64,000 nucleotides of DNA from Streptacidiphilus pinicola (GTDB lineage Bacteria > Actinomycetota > Actinomycetes > Streptomycetales > Streptomycetaceae): the NCBI RefSeq assembly GCF_003258295.1, contig NZ_QKYN01000075.1, forward strand, positions 1 to 64,000, given 5' to 3'. The translations under genes and the position numbers were made by a program. The notes beneath the pieces were generated by a model that ran no database searches, was not told the DNA's origin, and worked only from the letters and a program-made list of their open reading frames with translations. Every line of letters begins with the position of its first letter. Within the stretch, counting starts at the first letter, position 1. Positions 26,355 through 34,668 of this stretch are shown here, one piece after another.

Positions 26355-27338
26355 ATGGGGTTGTTCGGACGGCGGCGCAAGGGCGCCGCCGAGGGGGAAC
26401 GGAGCGCGGGCGGCGGCCTGGAGGCCACGCCCGTGCTGGATCCCGCGTTCGGGGATCCGCTGCTGCGCGGCGTGATCGCGCAGGCCGAGGCGCGCGACTG
26501 GCCGGCCCTGCGGGCGAGCCTGCTCGCCACCGCCGACCAGGCGGAGCAGACACAGCTGGTCGCGGTCGCGGCCGAGGTGGCCGGGGTCGAGGAGTGGGCG
26601 CCGCAGGCCGGCGACGACTCGTTGGCGCTGCTGCTCTCCGGCGCCCGGCAGATCAACTGGGCCTGGGAGGCGCGCACCGGCGCCCGCGCGCGGAACGTGA
26701 CGCAGGAGCAGTGGGACGTGTTCCTGCAGCGCCTGGGCGTCGCGGAGGAGCAGCTGCTGGAGGTGGCCGAGCGGGAGCCGACGTGGCTGGGCCCGTGGTA
26801 CTTCCTGCAGATGAGCGCGCGGGGGGCGTCGCTGGACCAGGACGTGGCGCGCTACCGCTTCGAGGCGGCGCTGCGGCGTTCCCCGGGGCATCCGGCCTCG
26901 CACCGGCAGCGGCTGCAGCAGGTCTGCGCCAAGTGGGGCGGCTCGCACGAGGAGATGCACGCGTTCGCGCGCGAGTCGATGCTGGCCGCGGCCCCGGGCA
27001 GTCCGCTGGGCGAGCTGGTGGCGCGGGCGCACCTGGAACGCTGGCTGGATCTGGGCGGCGGCGCGCAGGGGCGCGCCTACATGGGCGGGCCGAACGTCAT
27101 GGCCGAGCTGCAGGACGCCGCGCAGCGGTCCGTCTTCCACCCGGAGTACCGGCCCGAGCGCAGCTGGAAGGCGGTGCACAACACCTTCGCCATGGCCTTC
27201 TCGCTCTCCGGTCAGCGGCACCTCGCACGGCCGCTGTTCGAGGCGCTGAACGGCACGGTCACCGACACGCCCTGGGCGTTCCTCGGCGGCGACCCGGCGC
27301 TCTCCTTCCGCACCCACCGCGCCCGCTGCGCGGCCTGA
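26355..27338 (+). CDS. Helical-repeat protein, first gene of the HSP90/TPR set
   Basis: 327 residues; mostly alpha-helical with TPR-like spacing (EQLLEVAEREPTWLGPWYFL, YRFEAALRRSPGHPASHRQR). The N-terminus is short, basic and Gly-rich (MGLFGRRRKGAAEGERSAGG) without a signal peptide, so the protein is cytoplasmic. The ribosome site is GAGGGGGG before ATG 26355. I cannot assign a named family with certainty. It lies 35 bases upstream of an HSP90-family gene, which is followed by a large TPR gene in overlapping register, so the three are probably one operon and one functional unit. Confidence 0.75.
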   Translation: MGLFGRRRKGAAEGERSAGGGLEATPVLDPAFGDPLLRGVIAQAEARDWPALRASLLATADQAEQTQLVAVAAEVAGVEEWAPQAGDDSLALLLSGARQINWAWEARTGARARNVTQEQWDVFLQRLGVAEEQLLEVAEREPTWLGPWYFLQMSARGASLDQDVARYRFEAALRRSPGHPASHRQRLQQVCAKWGGSHEEMHAFARESMLAAAPGSPLGELVARAHLERWLDLGGGAQGRAYMGGPNVMAELQDAAQRSVFHPEYRPERSWKAVHNTFAMAFSLSGQRHLARPLFEALNGTVTDTPWAFLGGDPALSFRTHRARCAA

Positions 27339-27373
27339 ACCCTCGACCAAGCGACCACGAAAGACCCACCACG

Positions 27374-29266
27374 GTGCCTCTCTTCGAACGCTCCAGCAGC
27401 CCCACGGGCGACCAGGCCGACGCCGCCGCGCACACCTTCCAGGTCGACCTGCGCGGCCTGGTGGACCTGCTCTCCCACCACCTCTACTCGTCCCCCCGCG
27501 TCTACCTGCGCGAGCTGCTGCAGAACGCCGTCGACGCGATCTCCGCGCGGCGCCTGCTCGACGCGGACGCCCCGGCCGCCATCACCGTGCGCGCCGCCGA
27601 CACCCTCACGGTGACGGACACCGGCGTCGGCCTCACCGAGGAGGACGTGCACACCTTCCTCGCCACCATCGGCCGCAGCTCCAAGCGCGGCGCGGACGGC
27701 GGCATCGACGGCGCCGGCCTGGCGTCCGCGCGCGGCGACTTCATCGGGCAGTTCGGCATCGGACTGCTCGCCTGCTTCGTGGTCGCCGACGAGATCACCG
27801 TCGTAACCCGCTCCGCGAAGAGCAAGGACGCGCCGGTCATCGAGTGGCGCGGCCACTCCGACGGCCGCTACACGATCCGCACGCTGCCCTCCGCCGTCCG
27901 GCCGGAGCCCGGCACGACCGTCACGCTGGCCCCGCGCGCCGACGCGCGCGAGTGGACCGAACACGGCCAGGTGGTCTCCCTCGCCCGGGACTTCGGCAGC
28001 CTGCTGCGCTTCGACGTCACCGTGCAGGACGCGCACGGCGGCACGGTGCGGATCAACCGGACGCCGCCGTGGGCGGCGCAGCACGCCTCGCCGCTCGCGC
28101 GCCGCGACGCGTACACGGAGTTCTGCCGCGACACCTTCGACTTCGTCCCGCTCGACACGATCGAGCTGGAGCTGCCCGTGGTCGGGCTGCGCGGCGTCGC
28201 CTACGTGCTGCCGGACGCCGCGCCGCCCTCGCGCCGGGCCGGGCACCGGGTGCACCTCAAGGGCATGCTGCTCTCCGACCAGGCGGACGAACTCCTGCCG
28301 GAGTGGGCCTTCTTCGTCCGCTGCGTCGTCGACACCGACGCGCTGCGCCCGACCGCGTCGCGCGAGGGCCTGTACGCGGACGAGACGCTGGCCGCGGTCC
28401 GCGACGCGCTCGGCGCGCGGATCCGCGAGTGGCTGACGGGGCTCTCCGCCACCGACCCGGCGCTGCTGCACCGGTTCATCGGCGTGCACCACCTGGCCGT
28501 CAAGTCGCTGGCCCGGTACGACGACGAGCTGCTGAAGATGCTGCTCCCGTGGCTGCCGTTCGAGACGACGGACGGCAACGTGACCCTGGACGAGTTCGCG
28601 CGCACCCACCCCGTCATCCTGGTCACCCGCACCGTCGAGGAGTTCCGCCAGGTCGCACCGGTCGCCGGCGCCGCCGGGCTGGGCGTGATCAACGGCGGCT
28701 ACACCTACGACCGCGACCTGGTGCACCGGCTGCCGGAGATCCGTCCGGGCTCCTCGGTGGCGGACCTCGACCCGGGCACCGTCACCGCGCACCTCGACTC
28801 CGTCGACCCGGCCGCCGAGCTGGCCGCGTCCGCGTTCCTCGCGATCGCGCGCGAGGTCGTCGGGCGCTTCGACTGCGACGTGGCGCTGCGCAGCTTCCAC
28901 CCGACCAACGCGCCCGCGCTGCTGCTGGACAACCGCGAGGCACGGCACGAGCGCTCCCGCGCGCAGCTGGCCCAGGAGACGGACGGCCTGTGGGCGGACA
29001 TCCTCGGCTCGCTGCGTGCCGAGGTGCCGCGCGCGCAGCTGGTGCTCAACCACCTGAACCCGCTGGTGCGCCGGGCCGCCACGATCACCCATCGGGAGCT
29101 GGCGGTTACGGCCGTCGAGGCGCTGTACGGGCAGGCGGTGCTGCTGACCCGCCGTCCGCTGCGGGCCAGCGAGAGCGCGCTGCTCAACCGGTCCTTCATC
29201 AGCCTGCTCGACCACGCCATGCTCGGTCACGAGGCCCAGGGCCCCGGGACGGAGGACGCGTCGTGA
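27374..29266 (+). CDS. HSP90-family (HtpG-like) ATPase
   Basis: 630 residues, close to E. coli HtpG. The GHKL ATPase motifs are intact: YLRELLQNAVDAIS with the catalytic Glu, TDTGVGL with the ATP-binding Asp, and FIGQFGIGLLACF. The middle-domain Arg that contacts ATP is kept in TASREGLYADE. The C-terminal dimerisation domain is recognisable by LNHLNPLVRR and GQAVLLTRRPLRASESALLN. No MEEVD-type tail exists (it ends GTEDAS). The start is GTG 27374. The stop overlaps the TPR gene GTG by four bases (GTGA). It is divergent in sequence from standard HtpG, so a specialised chaperone is likely. Confidence 0.92.
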   Translation: MPLFERSSSPTGDQADAAAHTFQVDLRGLVDLLSHHLYSSPRVYLRELLQNAVDAISARRLLDADAPAAITVRAADTLTVTDTGVGLTEEDVHTFLATIGRSSKRGADGGIDGAGLASARGDFIGQFGIGLLACFVVADEITVVTRSAKSKDAPVIEWRGHSDGRYTIRTLPSAVRPEPGTTVTLAPRADAREWTEHGQVVSLARDFGSLLRFDVTVQDAHGGTVRINRTPPWAAQHASPLARRDAYTEFCRDTFDFVPLDTIELELPVVGLRGVAYVLPDAAPPSRRAGHRVHLKGMLLSDQADELLPEWAFFVRCVVDTDALRPTASREGLYADETLAAVRDALGARIREWLTGLSATDPALLHRFIGVHHLAVKSLARYDDELLKMLLPWLPFETTDGNVTLDEFARTHPVILVTRTVEEFRQVAPVAGAAGLGVINGGYTYDRDLVHRLPEIRPGSSVADLDPGTVTAHLDSVDPAAELAASAFLAIAREVVGRFDCDVALRSFHPTNAPALLLDNREARHERSRAQLAQETDGLWADILGSLRAEVPRAQLVLNHLNPLVRRAATITHRELAVTAVEALYGQAVLLTRRPLRASESALLNRSFISLLDHAMLGHEAQGPGTEDAS

Positions 29267-32200
29267 GCGTGGACACCGCCGAGGAGCTGGTCCAGGCGCT
29301 GCGCGCCAACGACGAGCGCCCCTACGGCAAGCAGCGCACCGTCACCGCCGAGGAGCTGGCGGAGGCGGCCGAGCAGCTCTCCGAGGCCGGTCGGCTGGAC
29401 GATCCGCAGCTGCTGGTCGTCGCCCTGTTCGACCTGCAGGAGGCGTACACCTACGACGCCGAACAGCGGAAGTCGCCGGTGGTCTTCGCCAAGGTGCTGA
29501 AGCTGTGGGACACCAAGCCCGAGGCGTTCAACGAGTGGGCCCGCACGCAGCTGTTCTGGCGCTTCAAGTGGGTCGCCTCGGCGCTGCGCGGGCTGCCCGA
29601 GGTGCCGCTCGCGGCGGTGCGCCGCTGGGACGAGGAGATGAGGTCCCGCTACACCAAGGCGGAGCTCGGCCTGCAGCCGTACTACGCGCAACGCTTCTAC
29701 CTGGCCTGGCATCTGGACGGTCCCGGCGGCGACGCCGTGGCGGACGCGTTCGAGCTGTGGGCGGGCCGGCCGCGCACCCGCTACAGCGACTGCGTCGCCT
29801 GCGAGCTGCGCAGCCGCGCCGACTTCCACGCCCACCGGGGCGACGACGCGCGGGCGCTGGAGATCTGGAAGCCGGTGCTGGACGGCGAGAGCACCTGCAG
29901 TGAGGAGCCGTGGTCCAGCCACGCCCATGCGCTGCTGCCGTTCGTCCGCGCGGGCCGCCTCGACGAGGCGCGCTCCAGCCACCTGGTCGGCTACCGCTTC
30001 TCCCGTGGCAAGTCCGCCCAGACCACCGAGGTCGGTCTGCACCTGGAGTTCTGCACGCTGACCCGCAACGAGGCGCGCGGCCTGGAGATCCTGGCCGAGA
30101 ACCGCGACCTGTGGGCCACCGAGGGCAACCCGCTCGGACTGCTCAACTTCCGTGGCGGCGTGGAGCTGCTGCTCACCCGTCTGGACGCCGACGGCCACGG
30201 CGCGCTGCCCGTCAGCGGCCCGCCCGGCGAGAACTGGACGGTGGCGTCGCTGCTGGCCCATGTCCATGCGCAGAACGCGGAGCTGGCGGCACGGTTCGAC
30301 GCCCGTAACGGCACCGACGGCGTCGGCGCCAGGCTGCGCGCCCGGCTGGCCCAGCAGCCGCTGCTGGCCGAGCCGTTGGCGCTGGGAGTGCGGGTTCCCG
30401 GCCTGCCGGAGCAGTCCGGCGCGCGCACCCCGGCCCCCGCCCCGGTCCGCCCGGCCGCCGCCGAGGCCCCGCAGAACCTGGTCGAACTGGTTTGCAGGGC
30501 ACGGGAGTTGTACCGGGCCGGCCATCCGGACGCGGACGCGCTGTGGCTGCGCGTCGCGGAGCGGATCGAGGCCGAGGGCTTCGTCCTCCCCGACGACGCC
30601 GAGCTGGGCCCGCTGGCGCTGCTGCGGGCGGAGGTCGCGCAGCAGCGCGCCTCCGACGCCATGGAGAACCGCGACCGGGCCACCGCCCGCGCCGAGATGG
30701 AGCGCGCCGTCGCCCACTTCGCCGAGGCGGGCCGCGAGGACCGCCGCATCGCGGCGCAGGCCCGGCTGGCCGTCGTGGACGCCGAGCCCGAGGACGGCGC
30801 CACGGACTGGGCGGCCCTGGACCGGCTGCGCGACGCAGCCGTCTCGCTGCGGGCGACGGACCCCGAGGCCGACTCGGACAGCCTGCTGACTGTCCTGCAG
30901 AGCCGTACCTACGCGGCCCACCACGCCCTCTACCGCGCCACGCAGGGCGCGGAGGCAGCCGAAGAGGCGCCCGGCCCGCGGACGGCAGCAGCCGCGGCCG
31001 CGCAGCCGTCGGCCGCGAGCAATGCGAGCAATCCAGGCGAGGCAGACGTGCCTGCCCCGCCCAGCCCGGCCCTGCCGGTTTCGCCCATGGAGCAAGCTGC
31101 GGCACGCTTCGAGGCCGAGAACACCGCCTTCCTGCAGGCGGCAGCCGAGTTCGGGCTGCGGCACCGGGTCTCGCTCGCCCTGCAGTACCGCGCCGACGTG
31201 GCGGCCCGCCAGGGACGCCTCGACGAGGCGGACGCGGCACTGCAGGAGGCACTGCGCCTGCTGGAGGAGGTGCAGCAGCCGTGGCGGGCGCCGCGGGCCC
31301 TGGTGCTGCTGGGCCAGATCCGGGTGCAGCAGCAGCGGCCGCAGCAGGCCGTGGAGGCGTTCCACCGTGCCCTCGGCGAGGCGGCCCGCTGGCCGGACCC
31401 GTCGTTCCCCTACGGCCCGGCCCACTCGATGCTGGGCCAGGCCTGCGCGATGTCCGGCGACCAGCACGGAGCCATCCGGGCCCTGACCGAGGCCGCGTCC
31501 CGCTTCGACCGCGGCGGCGACCCCGAGCAGGCGACCACCGTCCGGCTCAACCTGGCCAACCTGCTCCGCCGTTCGGGCCGCACCGCGGACGCGGTGGCGG
31601 TGCTGGAGTCGGCCGTGGCCGACGCCGACGCGACCGGGCTGGACACGACCACGTCCCCGTCGGGCGGTTGGGGACGGCTGCGGGCCCAGTTGCAGCTGGA
31701 CCTCGCCCGCGGCCTGGAAGCGCTGGACGAACACCGCGACGCCGCCGAGGAGTTCCTCCGGCTCGCGGACGCCGTCGCCGACTGGGAGGACCAGGACGTC
31801 CACACGATGGCCGCCTGCGAGGCCACCGTCGCCCTGGGCGAGGCCGGCCTGCCGGACGCCGCCCGCGCCGCGTTGGAGCGGGCACTGGCCTCCCACGCGG
31901 TCGCGCCGCGCCCCGACCAGATGGCGGCGACGCTGCGCGAGTTCGCCCGCCAACGGATGGAGGCGGACGGCGCGGACGCCCTGGAGGAGGCGCTCGCCCG
32001 GATCGCCGAGTCCGAACGCGTGGGGGCGGACGCGGTGGCCGCGGGCCACGACGTGAACCCGTGGTTCGTCACCGGCTCGGCCCACTACGAGCGCGGCCGC
32101 GCCTACGCCGAGGCGCAACGGCCGGAGGAGGCGCTGGCCGCGTTCGAGGAGTCGATCGCCCTCTACGCGGCGGTGGGCCGCGAGGCGGAGGAGCCGCGCG

Positions 32201-32370
32201 CCGAGTCACTACGCCTGGCCGCGATCGTCGAGGCCGGCCCCCTCGGCCGCCGCGACGCCGCGCTCCAGCGCCTCACCGCCGGCATCACCCGCTGCGAACA
32301 GGCGGGCCTGCCCCAGGCCGCGAAGATCCTCACCGGCCTCCGCGACCGCGTGGCCGCCCAGCGGAACTGA
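29263..32370 (+). CDS. Large TPR protein partnered with the HSP90-family ATPase
   Basis: 1035 residues. The N-terminal half (1-400) is helical with many Trp/Arg residues (ARTQLFWRFKWVASALRGLP) and contains TPR-like turns such as DDARALEIWKPVLDGES. A Pro/Ala linker at about 560-610 leads to a C-terminal array of TPR units (QGRLDEADAALQEALRLLEE, PQQAVEAFHRALGEAARW, and GRTADAVAVLESAVADAD). There is no signal peptide or membrane segment. GTG 29263 overlaps the HSP90 gene stop, so translation is coupled. A perfect 15-bp hairpin terminator ends the set. Eukaryotic HSP90 recruits TPR co-chaperones; an analogous partnership here is an inference from gene order. Confidence 0.85.
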   Translation: MSVDTAEELVQALRANDERPYGKQRTVTAEELAEAAEQLSEAGRLDDPQLLVVALFDLQEAYTYDAEQRKSPVVFAKVLKLWDTKPEAFNEWARTQLFWRFKWVASALRGLPEVPLAAVRRWDEEMRSRYTKAELGLQPYYAQRFYLAWHLDGPGGDAVADAFELWAGRPRTRYSDCVACELRSRADFHAHRGDDARALEIWKPVLDGESTCSEEPWSSHAHALLPFVRAGRLDEARSSHLVGYRFSRGKSAQTTEVGLHLEFCTLTRNEARGLEILAENRDLWATEGNPLGLLNFRGGVELLLTRLDADGHGALPVSGPPGENWTVASLLAHVHAQNAELAARFDARNGTDGVGARLRARLAQQPLLAEPLALGVRVPGLPEQSGARTPAPAPVRPAAAEAPQNLVELVCRARELYRAGHPDADALWLRVAERIEAEGFVLPDDAELGPLALLRAEVAQQRASDAMENRDRATARAEMERAVAHFAEAGREDRRIAAQARLAVVDAEPEDGATDWAALDRLRDAAVSLRATDPEADSDSLLTVLQSRTYAAHHALYRATQGAEAAEEAPGPRTAAAAAAQPSAASNASNPGEADVPAPPSPALPVSPMEQAAARFEAENTAFLQAAAEFGLRHRVSLALQYRADVAARQGRLDEADAALQEALRLLEEVQQPWRAPRALVLLGQIRVQQQRPQQAVEAFHRALGEAARWPDPSFPYGPAHSMLGQACAMSGDQHGAIRALTEAASRFDRGGDPEQATTVRLNLANLLRRSGRTADAVAVLESAVADADATGLDTTTSPSGGWGRLRAQLQLDLARGLEALDEHRDAAEEFLRLADAVADWEDQDVHTMAACEATVALGEAGLPDAARAALERALASHAVAPRPDQMAATLREFARQRMEADGADALEEALARIAESERVGADAVAAGHDVNPWFVTGSAHYERGRAYAEAQRPEEALAAFEESIALYAAVGREAEEPRAESLRLAAIVEAGPLGRRDAALQRLTAGITRCEQAGLPQAAKILTGLRDRVAAQRN

Positions 32371-32397
32371 CCCCACTTCGCACCCCACGCCCGCCCC

Positions 32398-32433
32398 GAC
32401 GGCGCGCAGGACTCCCCCGTCCTGCGCGCCGTC
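32398..32433 (+). terminator. Terminator of the HSP90/TPR gene set
   Basis: GACGGCGCGCAGGAC and GTCCTGCGCGCCGTC pair perfectly over 15 bp around a six-base loop, 27 bases after the TPR gene stop. Confidence 0.8.
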
Positions 32434-32567
32434 GCGCGTTCCGGCGCGGCGGCCGCCGGTAGGGCGCCCGGTCACTCGCCCCGCCCCGGGCCGTCGTCGC
32501 CCGCGGCGGGCCCCGGCCCCACCCGCGCCGTCGTCGCCCGGTCTCCGCGCGCCGCCCCTGGCACATC

Positions 32568-32609
32568 TATGACCGGCGTCATACTCTGGATTCTATGACC
32601 ACCGTCATA
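32568..32609 (+). promoter_or_regulatory. Twin TetR-type operators around a leaderless promoter
   Basis: TATGACCGGCGTCATA (32568-32583) and TATGACCACCGTCATA (32594-32609) are two copies of TATGAC-N4-GTCATA, 26 bp centre to centre. Between them TACTCT (32582-32587) is a -10 box seven bases before ATG 32595, which lies inside the second copy. The TetR gene of the same operon is the obvious binder. Confidence 0.7.
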
Positions 32610-33140
32610 GAGCTTCCCGCGACCACCCTCACCGCCTGGCACATCGCGGAGATCCACCCCGGCGACCGCGCCGACGTGCACCAGCTCTTCGCGGCCTGCT
32701 CGGGCGAGAGCGTCCAGCACCGATTCCGGGCCCGGCTGCCCGCCTTTCCCGCGCGGCACCTGGACGAGCTGCTGGCGGGGCCGCCCGAGATCCACGACGC
32801 GCTGACCGTGCGTGCCGGAGCCGGGCGTGAGCTCGTCGCGCTCGGAAGCCTTGCTGTCCCCTACGGACCGCACGACGGGCACACCGCCGAGCTCGCCCTG
32901 CTCGTCGCCGACGCCTGGCAGCGCCGCGGCCTCGGCCGGGCGCTGGCCGCTGCGCTGGTCGCCCGCGCCGCGCGGCGCGGGGTGACGCGGATCGTCGCGG
33001 AGGTGGAGCACGGGCGCGGCCGGCTGCTGACCGCCGTCGGCCGCGGCCTGACGCCCGTGAGCAGGACCGCCCACCGCGACGGGCTCACGGGGATCTTCGC
33101 GATCCCCGAACTTCCCGCCCTCTATAGGCTGGAGCCATGA
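32595..33140 (+). CDS. GNAT family N-acetyltransferase
   Basis: A 181-residue GNAT protein. The acetyl-CoA loop is AWQRRGLGRALAAALVARA at about residues 109-127, preceded by the strand HTAELALLVAD. The N-terminal half is typical of small GNATs acting on amino acids or antibiotics, but the substrate is unknown. The ATG lies within the second palindrome and appears leaderless. The stop overlaps the TetR gene start by four bases (ATGA), so enzyme and regulator are co-expressed and probably autorepressed. Confidence 0.88.
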   Translation: MTTVIELPATTLTAWHIAEIHPGDRADVHQLFAACSGESVQHRFRARLPAFPARHLDELLAGPPEIHDALTVRAGAGRELVALGSLAVPYGPHDGHTAELALLVADAWQRRGLGRALAAALVARAARRGVTRIVAEVEHGRGRLLTAVGRGLTPVSRTAHRDGLTGIFAIPELPALYRLEP

Positions 33141-33739
33141 CCGAGCAGGGGACGCGCAGCTACTCGCCGCGTGAGCGCATGGTGTTCAGCGCCGCGCAGC
33201 TGATCCGACGCGACGGCGTCGGCGCCACCGGCATGCGCGACGTCGCCGCCCACGCCGACGCCCCGCGCGGCTCGCTACAGCACTACTTCCCGGGCGGCAA
33301 GGAGCAGTTGATCGGTGAGGCGGTCACCTGGGCCGGCCGGTACGCGGCCCGCCGGGTCACCCGCTGCCTGGCCGCGCTCCCCGCGGACGACCGCCGCCCG
33401 AGCCTGCTCTTCGCCGCGCTCGTCGCGCAGTGGACCGAGGAGTGCCTGGCCACCGACTTCGCCTACGGCTGCCCCGTCGCCGCCGTGACGGTGGACTGCG
33501 CCGACACCACCGACACCGCGCGCACCGCCGCCGCGCAGGCCTTCGACTGCTGGCGCGAACCACTCACCGGCGCCCTCGTCGAGCTCGGCGTCCCCGCGAC
33601 GCGGAGCGCGGCACTCGCGACCCTCATGGTCAGCTCCCTCGAAGGAGCGCTGCTGATCGCCCGCGCGGAACGCGACATCCAGGCCCTGACCACGGTCGTG
33701 GACGAACTCGGACCGCTCCTCGACGCCGCAGTGACCTAA
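33137..33739 (+). CDS. TetR-family regulator (LmrA/YxaF type)
   Basis: A 200-residue regulator. The TetR helix-turn-helix spans about residues 12-60 (RMVFSAAQLIRRDGVGATGM, then RDVAAHADAPRGSLQHYFPG, then KEQL). The C-terminal domain, with YGCPVAAVTVDCADTTDTAR, resembles LmrA/YxaF-like proteins (PF21993), which sense hydrophobic compounds. It overlaps the upstream GNAT gene by four bases and probably binds the twin palindromes at 32568-32609, giving negative autoregulation. Confidence 0.9.
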   Translation: MTEQGTRSYSPRERMVFSAAQLIRRDGVGATGMRDVAAHADAPRGSLQHYFPGGKEQLIGEAVTWAGRYAARRVTRCLAALPADDRRPSLLFAALVAQWTEECLATDFAYGCPVAAVTVDCADTTDTARTAAAQAFDCWREPLTGALVELGVPATRSAALATLMVSSLEGALLIARAERDIQALTTVVDELGPLLDAAVT

Positions 33740-33744
33740 TCCAT

Positions 33745-33788
33745 GGCACTCAGTGCCTTGGCAGATGGCACTCAGTACCCTTATGGTG
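33745..33788 (+). promoter_or_regulatory. Paired palindromes and promoter upstream of etfBA
   Basis: GGCACTCAGTGCC (33745-33757, perfect apart from the central base) and GGCACTCAGTACC (33767-33779, one mismatch) are 22 bp apart centre to centre, two turns on one face. TTGGCA (33758-33763) and TATGGT (33783-33788) could be -35/-10 with a 19-base spacer. The second palindrome covers that spacer. The pattern differs from the TATGAC sites of the adjacent TetR operon, so another TetR-like repressor is likely. Confidence 0.5.
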
Positions 33789-33858
33789 CGAGTAACCGGC
33801 CGCGCCGTTCGGACGCTGCGGTGGCCAGTTCACTGAGTCATGAGGTAGGAGACAGGTC

Positions 33859-34644
33859 GTGAGCTTGAGGATCGTTGTCTGTGTGAAGTATGTGCCGGAC
33901 GCGACCGGTGACCGTCGGTTCGGGGAGGATTTCACGACCGACCGTGACGGGGTCGACGGCCTGTTGTCGGAGCTGGACGAGTACGGCGTGGAGCAGGCGC
34001 TGCGGATCGCGGAGGCGTCGGGTGATGCCGAGGTGACCGTGGTGACGGTGGGTCCGGACGACGCGAAGGACGCGCTGCGTAAGGCGTTGTCGATGGGTGC
34101 GGACAAGGCCGTGCACGTGAACGACGACGATCTGCACGGGACGGACGCGCTGGGCACGTCGCTGGTGCTGGCGAAGGCGGTCGAGCAGGCCGGGTTCGAC
34201 CTGGTGGTGTGCGGTATGGCGTCGACGGACGGCACGATGGGTGTGGTGCCGGCGTTGCTGGCGGAGCGTCTGGGTGTGCCGCAGGTGACGCTGCTGTCCG
34301 AGGTGGCGGTCGAGGGTGGCGTGGTGACCGGTCGCCGGGACGGCGACGCGGCGACCGAGTACCTGCAGGCGCAGCTGCCGGCGGTCGTGAGCGTGACGGA
34401 CCAGTCGGGTGAGGCCCGCTACCCCTCGTTCAAGGGGATCATGGCGGCGAAGAAGAAGCCGGTGCAGTCCCTGGACCTGGACGACCTCGGGATCGAGGCG
34501 GAGCAGGTGGGTCTGGCCGGTGCGTGGACGGCCGTGGACAGCGCGGCGGCGCGTCCGGCCCGCACGCAGGGCACGATCGTGAAGGACGAGGGCGAGGGCG
34601 GCAAGCAGCTCGCCGCGTTCCTGGCCGCCCAGAAGTTCATCTAG
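33859..34644 (+). CDS. etfB: Electron transfer flavoprotein, beta subunit
   Basis: A 261-residue ETF beta subunit. It binds AMP and, with EtfA, passes electrons from acyl-CoA dehydrogenases to the quinone pool. Signature blocks are VCVKYVPDATGDRRF at the start, SELDEYGVEQALRIAE, KALSMGADKAVHV, and the ETF-beta signature AEQAGFDLVVCGMASTDG-type region with LPAVVSVTDQSGEARYPSFK. The start is GTG with AGGAG seven bases upstream. It is 24 bases upstream of etfA. Third codon positions use more G than neighbouring genes, as often seen in this gene. Confidence 0.96.
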   Translation: MSLRIVVCVKYVPDATGDRRFGEDFTTDRDGVDGLLSELDEYGVEQALRIAEASGDAEVTVVTVGPDDAKDALRKALSMGADKAVHVNDDDLHGTDALGTSLVLAKAVEQAGFDLVVCGMASTDGTMGVVPALLAERLGVPQVTLLSEVAVEGGVVTGRRDGDAATEYLQAQLPAVVSVTDQSGEARYPSFKGIMAAKKKPVQSLDLDDLGIEAEQVGLAGAWTAVDSAAARPARTQGTIVKDEGEGGKQLAAFLAAQKFI

Positions 34645-34668
34645 TCCATCCATCAGGAGCAATAGATC

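Noticed and set aside
29227-32118. A 963-codon minus-strand frame opposite the TPR gene
   Set aside because: It is a compositional mirror of the TPR gene; no start signal or domain.
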